Source of the DNA: Lycium barbarum | Taxonomy: Eukaryota; Streptophyta; Magnoliopsida; Solanales; Solanaceae | Assembly (NCBI RefSeq): GCF_019175385.1 | Contig: NC_083341.1 | Span: forward strand, 93,646,321 to 93,710,320 | DNA length: 64,000 bases | Direction of reading: 5' to 3' | The notes under the pieces: model-generated | Database searches by the model: none | Told to the model about the DNA's origin: nothing | The model's input: the letters and a program-made list of their open reading frames with translations, nothing else | Shown: one piece after another, positions 57,278 through 64,000 of the stretch | Numbering within the stretch: the first letter of the stretch is position 1 | Layout of the letters: each line of letters begins with the position of its first letter | Made by a program: the position numbers and the translations under genes

Positions 57278-57346
57278 CTGCGGGCACGACGCAGCGTCCA
57301 CAAACAAAAGGACGTCAGTACAAATATTGTACTGAGTATGTAAAGC
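57278..57346 (-). promoter_or_regulatory. Shared LTR module (LTR-6)
   Basis: Minus orientation: GCTTTACATACTCAGTAC, spacer, GTACTGAC, stem GTCC/GGAC with loop TTTTGTTTGT, GCTGCG, GTGCCCGCAG, then GTGG. The stem pairs differ from the C/G-run stems of Ty3-2/3 but still pair. Confidence 0.5.
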
Positions 57347-58696
57347 ATAATCAACATCATAATAGAAGCATAAGAGACAACATAAGAAACAACATAAGAT
57401 GGGAGAATCGGGAGATAGTAAAGCCGTCATCATCTTTACTTACTTAATTGTCTTTCATAGAGACCTTCCATTTCTAAAGCGTGCTCGTGTACATACATAC
57501 ATATACATTCGTGTTCATTTTCACATTCGTATCCATACCATACCCGACTATGAAGGTTCGGTGTTTCGCATACCCGGCCATGACAAGGCTCGGTGATCAT
57601 ACGTACCTGGCCCTACCAAGGCTCAGTGGTATCCGTACCCAACTGCAGTGGTGTGTTCGCGATAGGTATCATACCCGACTATATAAGCTCGGTGTCACGT
57701 GATAGCCATACATACTTAGACACGTATACATAAGGGTCCATAAGTATTATCAACGTCATTGCCATTATCGTTTTTGTTACGTCTATCCTTGGAGGATCAA
57801 CTATCGTATAAAGGATGCAATGGAGTCAGGAAAGTATCGAGGATCATGAGCTTTAGTAGCTTTGGAGATAGAATCATTTGGAGGACATTATGGAACTCAT
57901 AAAAGGATATATATATATATATATATACCGTTGCAGCTTGAATAATCTACATTTAGAAGGATTCATGCCACGGTTAGGCCTTAATGACACTCTTAAATTC
58001 AAAGTAGAATAATTCATAGCCTAATGAAATTTGGATAGCATTTCCCCTATTTCGGCACTTACACCATATCACTAAACAACTCCCAACAATCACAATAACA
58101 TCCATAATACCCAATTCAAGTAATCACATTACACTAAGCCTTCAATATTCACCCCTATGTTCAACTCATACTAGCAACTTCATACCCATTTTAGCACATT
58201 TTCATATAATGCTCCTTCATCACCATTATCACCTTCCATAACAAGATTATATCCCTTTTATACTAAGAATCATGACTACATATATATTACTACCCATAAA
58301 CATCATAAAAGCTACATTTAGACTTCAATTTCTACTTTCTTCCTCCACCCAAGTCTATCAACCTCTCCATAGTCCAAATAACATGAAATGATCATAAAAC
58401 TTACCTTTGATTGAGTAGGAATAACCCTTGGATGGAAATACTTCACTTGAAGAAAAACCCTAGCTTCAATCCATAAAGTCTTCTTGACTCTAGCAACCCC
58501 TAAGAGCTTCCTTATACTTGATTCCCTTAGATTAATGATATGAGCCTTGGATCTCCTTTGGATTCTTGTATACGAAATGTAGGCAATGTTTTAGAGACTT
58601 GGAGAGAAGTGGAGAAATGTTAAAATGAAAACATTGAAGTTGGATCACATTTATACACTTGAGAATAACTCGGCCCGTCGGGTGTTATGCGGACAC

Positions 58697-58825
58697 TTAT
58701 ACGGTCCGTATAACATTGTACGGTCCGTATAAGTTGCCGTGGTTCACCATCAGGGAAATCATCTTCCAGCTGGGGGTTTTACGGACCCCTTATACGGACC
58801 GTATAAAGTTATACGGACCGTATAA
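58697..58825 (-). promoter_or_regulatory. Array of TTATACGGNCCGTATAA palindromes in LTR-6
   Basis: Perfect 17-bp copies at 58697-58713, 58790-58806 and 58809-58825, plus a near copy at 58717-58733. Position is about 20-140 bp from the surviving outer end. Candidate enhancer or factor-binding array. Confidence 0.6.
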
Positions 58826-58838
58826 GTGGTAGTGTAAC

Positions 58839-59025
58839 TGTCACGACCCAACCCCGTAGGCCGTGACTAGTGCCCGAATTGGACACTCATATTGCCGGTT
58901 AACTGTAATCATTTATAACTAGTATGTCATGAACTTATTTGTATAAAAAGGTATGGTGTTGTTTTAAAGCTGTCAATTATTTTTTTGTATGTCGTAGGCA
59001 CCTGTCTCCTGAGGAGTTACAATTT
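58839..59025 (-). repeat. Fragment of an NA-4-like LTR end
   Basis: TGTCACGACCCAACCCCGT at 58839 and later text near 58999-59020 ('cctgtctcctgaggagt') match the inner end of the NA-4 LTR (38401-38590) with divergence. It stops where protease sequence of Ty3-8 begins. Confidence 0.65.
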
Positions 59026-59339
59026 TTTAATTGGCTCAGGTTTCACCCCAATACAACCAGCAACATACGGAGTAATATAAGACAAGGTAGAACCCGGATC
59101 TATCAATGCATACACATCATGGGAAAATATGGATAATGTACCTATAACCACATCCGGGGAGGACTCAAGATCCTGTTGTCCGGCTAAAGCATACACACGG
59201 GGCTGAGTTGCACCTGAAGTAAATGCTTCCCCTCTACGTCTACCTCGACCTGCTGGAATCTGGGGAGTTTGCCCTACCTGGCGTACTGAAGAGGAACCAG
59301 CCACTGATCCTGTGGGCTGAACCTAGCTCTACCACTTAT
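59026..59339 (-). pseudogene. Ty3-8 protease fragment
   Basis: Minus strand, frame shifted relative to gag near 59340. QTPQIPAGRGRRRGEAFTSG and YALAGQQDLESSPDVVIGT lead to [20 protein letters not shown], the active-site region, and the frame stops after GVKPEPIKKL where the LTR fragment begins. It preserves the CAG codon that is TAG in Ty3-1. Confidence 0.85.
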
Positions 59340-60515
59340 CGATGGGCACTCTCGCATCATGTGCCCGACCTGACCGCAGGCATAGCAAGCATCCGAACCT
59401 TGGCGACACTGTCCGGAATGCAATCTACCATACTGGCTGCATCGCGATACTGGGGGTCTCCTCTGGCTATAATCTCCCCTAAACTGAGACTCTGAGGCCC
59501 TCGAACTCTGACCCTGTCCTGAACGAAAGGAGCGATCAAATCTCCTACCTGTAAGTCGTGGAGGTGCACTAGTCACCAAATGGCCTGAGTGTCTAGAATG
59601 TGTCTGCCTTGATCCCCTTCTATAATCACTCCCTTCCCCCATAGACCCAGCCCTCTTGCTTTTCCTTCTATCGATATCACGATCACCCCTTTGTGGAGGT
59701 TGTTGTCCTTCTAAATTCTGGGCATGGGCTTGTATTCGGGAAATATCCATTCCCTCCAGCAACAAATCCATCAAACAATCCTTGAACAAATGTGGCCCTA
59801 AGCCACTCACAAAGCGATGCACTTTATCTCCCATGTCGGCCACTATAGTCGGGGCATACCTAGCCAACAAATTAAATTGAAGGTTATATTCCCGGGCACT
59901 CAAATTGCTTTGCTTTAGACTTAAGAACCTATCCGCTCTAGCTCGGCGGATCTCGGGTAGCAAATAGTGGCGGATGAAAGCATCTACAAATTCTTGCCAC
60001 ATGGGAGGAGGTGCATTCTCTTTTCTTGATGCTAGCCAATTGTTATACCACAATACCGTCACATCTCGTAGTCTATAAGATGACAACTCCACAGATTCAG
60101 TTTTGGAGGCATTAATAATCCTCAATGTTCTCAGCATCTCATCAATAAAACTATGCGGGTCTTCATCCGGCTTTGACCCTAAAAACTCCGGAGGATTCAA
60201 ACTCATAAAATCACGGTCTCTAGTACTAGCTTCCCGATCACTTGAACTCACATTTTACCGCTGTACCTGGGCGGCAACCAACTATGTCAATAGATGAATA
60301 GCTTCAGTCACTTGTTGACCCGAAGCGACCGGTGGAGGAACTAGAGCTGAAGCTCCTCCTTGTTCGTCTACATTGGGCGAGGTGGAGGAATTATTAGATG
60401 GAGCCTCATTATGTGACTCGCCCTCTTCTACATTAATTGGCGGCTCTCTTTCTACCCGCCTTTTTGTTGTAGTCTTGCCCTTCTGGGCGGCTGTAGCTTT
60501 TCCCTTTGGCGGCAT
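59340..60515 (-). pseudogene. Ty3-8 gag with zinc knuckle (interrupted)
   Basis: ATG at 60515 (MPPKGKATAAQKGKTTTK). The first 77 codons end at TAG (60282-60284, CAG in relatives), and a second stop TAA lies 10 codons on. The core then stays open from 60251: RDRDFMSLNPPEFLGSKPDED, LWYNNWLASRKENAPPP, WQEFVDAFIRHYLLPEIRRAR, ISRIQAHAQNLEG and the intact knuckle CYACGQVGHMMREC. A frameshift near 59340 separates it from the protease. The splice-like AG before the ATG is changed (TTTAAG instead of TTTCAG). Confidence 0.88.
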
Positions 60516-60625
60516 TTCTTAAATCATAACACACTATTAAGAGGGGAAAACCTTATAACACAGCTCTATCGCACGATCGCTTAAGATGAAAGACGGTCAT
60601 TTTTCCTAAATGCCTTGTAGGCTCC

Positions 60626-60660
60626 TGTTTATTAGCGTGGCGCGTAACACACCATAAACA
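60626..60660 (-). other. Leader hairpin with GC-palindrome loop (Ty3-8)
   Basis: Minus orientation: TGTTTATGGTGTG, loop TTACGCGC, CACGCTAATAAACA. The stem pairs with two G-U pairs and one bulge, and the loop palindrome is CGCG/GCGC instead of GTGCAC. Confidence 0.5.
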
Positions 60661-60705
60661 AGTCTCTACTAGACACGGCTTATAGACACTTCCTAGGACT
60701 GAACT

Positions 60706-60717
60706 GCTCTGATACCA
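60706..60717 (-). other. Primer binding site of Ty3-8
   Basis: Minus orientation TGGTATCAGAGC, four bases inside the LTR end at 60722. Confidence 0.9.
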
Positions 60718-60914
60718 CTTCTGTCACGACCCGACTAGGGGCCGCGACGGGTACCTGGGGCTAACCACCGAGCACCACTCGTTCTACTACTCATCATACT
60801 CATTAAACGTTCCTTTATCAAATTCATACTCAAATCATAAGAAAATCATTTTTCATTTGGAAATATAATCACTTTTATACACATAAGCCCATCGGCTATC
60901 AAAATAATGTAAAC

Positions 60915-60946
<32 letters not shown>

Positions 60947-61150
60947 CATTGTGGGACCATACTACCCACATCTACGTATCTACGAGCCTCTACTAGAGTG
61001 CTAGACATAGGGACGGGACAGGACCCCGTCGTGCCCAAAATATACATATGTACTCAAACGAATAATCAAAGGCACCTCCGGAACAATGGAGTGCTCTCAA
61101 GTCAGCTAACCGCTCCTACGAGTCTGAATCAAGCTCACCTCCCTGTCTAC

Positions 61151-61216
61151 CTGTGGGCATGAACACAGCGTCCAAAACGGACGTCAGTACGAACATTGTA
61201 CTGAGTATGAGAGGCA
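61151..61216 (-). promoter_or_regulatory. Shared LTR module (Ty3-8 5' LTR)
   Basis: Minus orientation: CTCATACTCAGTAC, spacer, GTACTGAC, GTCC/GGAC stem with loop GTTTT, GCTGTGTTCATGCCCACAG, then GTAGACAG. Confidence 0.5.
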
Positions 61217-62713
61217 TAAACAATAATAATACGTTACTGAGATAAAGGAAGCATAAAATAAAGAGCAACTGTATCTGACTGTCACTTATAAAAGAAATAA
61301 TGCATGATGGCTTACTTCATAATCATCATCATATCATGTATGCATAAATGCATAAACTGCCCGACCATATAGGTACGGTGTGATAATCATTAGCCTGCGT
61401 CCAGGCCTCCCGCGTCTGGGGTACCATCTCATGCCGCCCACTAGTGGTGTCTGCCCATCCCACCTAGACATGGTGTATACGTTGCCCGCTTTAGCGGTGT
61501 CCGCCCGACCATATAGGCGCGGTGTAATAGCATCATGGACATATCATAGACTTATCATATTCTCATCATACTATTACCATAAGGCATGACCGGAAACTTA
61601 AGACAATTATACGCTATCGGGGTGACATAAGGTCATGAACCCCCGATGCCATTATAGAGCATTTTTAAGCATTCTGCCTCACCTTGAAGGAAATAATATA
61701 TAAGGTGAGTGTATACAACAACATCATATCATGAACTCTAGATTCTTTAGACTCAAGCTCATTATCACCATTATTGGCTCATAATGTTTCTCTTATCTCA
61801 TATAGCTATTCACGAACATAGACTCTTAGCTTTTCAGGATGTAGAAGATTCATGGAGAAGAAGGTAAAATCGTGCCATAGGATTTATGCCTTAGAAACAA
61901 AGGACTAGCCTGATATAGCTTTTCGTCTAGCTACTCTATTGCTTGAACGCTCCTCTTCAATATTCACGTTTCTACCTTCAAGAGAGTTCATACTTGTATT
62001 AGATAATCAACAATATAAGTGTGTTTGAACTAAAGCTATAGCAAATTGAGCAGCATCTCCTTTGTTTCTACTACTTTCCCCATATCATATTTCATCTCCC
62101 AGACGTCAATATTAACATTCATACTATCATCATCAATGACTTTAGTCAAATTCATCATTATCCAATTCCTACAATTTCCTCTCACGGTTATCCATAGTCA
62201 TAATCATACTACAATGTTACATTCATTCTCATCTAAAGTTTCTCTCATACTCCTAACATCATTCATAACGTGATTACAACCTCAACATACCAAGATTCAT
62301 GATTCATATTAATCTGCTATTCACAATTGCCACTAATCTTATCTTTTGTCATCCATTTTCCATTTTCTTCCATAATCCAAGTGTTTCAACTTTTCCTTAC
62401 CTTAAAAAACATGGAATAATCATGAAACTCACCTTTGAATGCGAAGGAATTGGTTTTGGTTGGCAATACTTCACATGGAGAAAACCCTAACTTCACTCCC
62501 AAGAGAATTCTTGACTTGAAGGAACCCTAGTGAGCTTTTTGCACTTGATTCACGTGAATTCTTGATATTGATCTTAGCTTTCCTTTGTATTCTTGTATAT
62601 GAAGTGTGTGTGGAACCCTCTAGAAGCTTGGAGAGAAGTGGAGAAGTGAGGAGAATGAATATAATGAAGTGGGATCGCATGTAAATACTTGGAATAACTC
62701 AACTCGTCGGGAC

Positions 62714-62840
62714 TTATACGGTCCGTATAACATTTCACGGTCCGTATAAGTGTTCGTGTTTCACCACCATGGAACACATAGTTTCTGTTGGGTTATACGA
62801 ACCATTATACGGTCCGTATAAAGTTCCACGGGCCGTATAA
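62714..62840 (-). promoter_or_regulatory. Array of TTATACGGNCCGTATAA palindromes in Ty3-8 LTR
   Basis: Perfect copies at 62714-62730 and about 62806-62822; diverged copies at 62738-62751 and 62827-62840. Same LTR zone as in LTR-6 and Ty3-1. Confidence 0.6.
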
Positions 62841-63210
62841 TGTGGTCGTGTAACTCACAGTTTTTCTGAAGTTGTCCTTGTTGTTTCGTTTGATCTCCAA
62901 TCCTTATACAACCTTCTTAACACTTGTTTAATACTTCATTAATGATCTAAACATCCCTATAACTTGCCCTCAAGGCCTTGCCAAACAATTCTTAATGCAA
63001 TAATTTATGAAACCTTTCCTAAACCCCACTTATACTCCACTTGCCCTTACTAATCCTTATTCTTGTCAATTCATATAACTTCAAAATCTTAACGTATGCA
63101 TTCTAAGACCACTAATTATCCGTCTTATAGTCTTAAGAACTTCCTGTTATCCTTAAGCTCACAGTTGTTCACTCACTACAGGACGACATGAAATTTTCCA
63201 AGGTGTAACA

Positions 63211-64000
63211 ATGACTGCCTCGATCCCCCGCTGTAGTCGCTATCGGCACCCATAGGTCTGGCCCTCTTACACTGCCCCCGATCAATGTCGTGCTCACCCC
63301 TTTGTGGATATTGCTGCTCTTCTAAATTTTGGGCGTGGGCCTGAATACGAAAAACATCCATCACCTCTTAAAACGAAGCTGTCAAGCCGTCTTTAAACAA
63401 ATGTGGCCCTAGGCCACTCACAAACCTATGCACTCTATCTCCCATATCGGCCACCATAGTCGGAGCATATCTAGACAATGAATTAAAGTGAAGGCTACAC
63501 TCCCGGGCACTCATTTTTCCTTGTTTTAAATTCAGGAACCTGTCAGCACGGGCCCTTCGAACCTCGGGTGGAAAATAATGATGAATGAAGGCGTCTACAA
63601 ACTCTTGCCAAACTGGAGGGGGTGCATTCTCTTTTATTGAAGATATCTAATTATTATACCAAAGGACCGCCACATCCCGGAGTCTATAAGATGCCAATTC
63701 CACGGATTCTATTTCGAAGGCATGGATAATTTTCAATCTTCTCAACATCTCACATCTCATCAATAAAACCTTGCGGGTCTTCATTCGGCTTTGGCTCGAA
63801 AAACTCTAGAGGGTTTAAACTCATAAAATCTCGGGCTCGAGTACTAGTTGCCCTGTCGCTTGGACCCGTACTCTGCCGCTGTGCCTGAGCGGCAACTAAC
63901 TGTGTTAATAGTTTAATAGTTTCGGTCATTTGTTGACCCGAAGCAGCCGGTGGAGGAACTGGAGGCATAGGAGCTGGAGCTGAAGCCCCCTCTCGCTCTT
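63211..64000 (-). pseudogene. Ty3-9 gag fragment (runs off window)
   Basis: Minus strand. Readable as PPAASGQQMTETIKLLTQLVAA, TRARDFMSLNPLEFFEPKPNED, PQGFIDEM, then a 7-8 bp duplication near 63750 that shifts the frame, LLRVWQEFVDAFIH-like text near 63600, and RIQAHAQNLEE near 63330, ending at GGSRQSL where the Ty3-8 LTR begins at 63210. The 5' end of gag lies beyond 64000. Related to Ty3-1 and Ty3-8 gag. Confidence 0.8.

Larger units (their letters stand above)
56836..58838 (-). repeat. LTR-6: truncated LTR of a palindrome-array family
   Basis: In minus orientation it ends GGGTCATGACA at 56836 and is cut at 58838 by another LTR fragment. Contains the shared module (57278-57346), AAGGTAAGTTTTAT donor-like text near 58395-58408, and four TTATACGG-N-CCGTATAA copies (58697-58825). 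The family matches the LTR of Ty3-8 but the two differ too much to be a pair. Five bases before it read TTGAT. Confidence 0.8.
59026..63210 (-). mobile_element. Ty3-8: 5' part of a chromovirus (gag, part of protease, 5' LTR)
   Basis: Minus strand. 5' LTR 60722-63210, PBS 60706-60717, gag from 60515, protease up to 59026; the rest of pol and the 3' LTR are gone. Its gag and protease are closest to Ty3-1. The outer border TGTTACACC at 63210 is inside the gag of Ty3-9. Confidence 0.88.
60722..63210 (-). repeat. 5' LTR of Ty3-8 (complete)
   Basis: 2489 bp, TGTTACACC at 63210 to GGGTCGTGACA at 60722 in minus orientation. Has the shared module (61151-61216), AAGGTGAGTTTCAT donor-like text near 62428-62441, the palindrome array 62714-62840 and a short (AT)n at 60917-60941. 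Related to the LTR of Ty3-1 along most of its length. Confidence 0.9.

Noticed and set aside
56836..63210. LTR-6 and the Ty3-8 LTR as the two LTRs of one element
   Set aside because: They are of one superfamily but differ strongly at their inner ends and elsewhere; a single insertion would have started with identical LTRs.

Overview
This is plant nuclear DNA made almost entirely of nested and broken retrotransposons. I found no host protein gene, tRNA, rRNA or CRISPR array. The evidence is several Ty3 (Gypsy) chromovirus polyproteins with a C-terminal chromodomain (most like the Tekay/Del lineage), initiator-Met-type primer binding sites, 2.5-3 kb LTRs, and an L1-type plant LINE with a DUF4283/zinc-knuckle ORF1. 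A eudicot, perhaps an asterid such as Solanaceae, is plausible, but the species cannot be fixed from this sequence.

Layout. Ty3-1 (1-9428, minus) runs off the left edge. Its right border, and both borders of Ty3-2 (9916-21093, plus) and Ty3-3 (26368-37092, plus), lie inside one minus-strand LINE whose surviving pieces are 9429-9915, 21094-26367 and 37093 to about 37450. Ty3-2 and Ty3-3 have perfect 5-bp target duplications (CTTTG, TTTAC), and removing either one rejoins the LINE reading frame exactly. Unassigned AT-rich DNA (37.45-38.4 kb) leads to NA-4 (38401-48034, minus), an LTR element with a 4.46-kb non-coding interior. A short remnant (48.04-48.5 kb) precedes Ty3-5 (48503-56835, plus), a more diverged chromovirus. 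The right end is a pile of fragments, all minus: LTR-6 (56836-58838), a 187-bp LTR end (58839-59025), Ty3-8 (59026-63210, gag plus part of protease plus 5' LTR), and Ty3-9 (63211-64000, gag only), into which Ty3-8 was inserted.

Gene content. Each coding element has gag, zinc knuckle, aspartic protease, reverse transcriptase, RNase H, integrase and chromodomain in one intended frame, now cut by stops. Ty3-2 and Ty3-3 have no frameshift over about 4.9 kb, only nonsense codons, mostly explained by C-to-T in CG or CAG contexts.

The most interesting signal is non-coding. Divergent families share a series of cis elements: (1) an LTR module with an AGTAC/GTACT repeat, a covarying stem and a terminal CAG/GT; (2) a hairpin after the primer binding site that displays a self-complementary hexamer (usually GTGCAC); (3) a 3' splice-site-like branch point, pyrimidine tract and AG just before gag; (4) an AGGA-loop hairpin immediately before the polypurine tract. 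The non-coding NA-4 keeps all four. I propose a removable leader intron that separates a translated gag-pol mRNA from a genomic RNA retaining the dimerisation and priming signals. This is a hypothesis from sequence alone.
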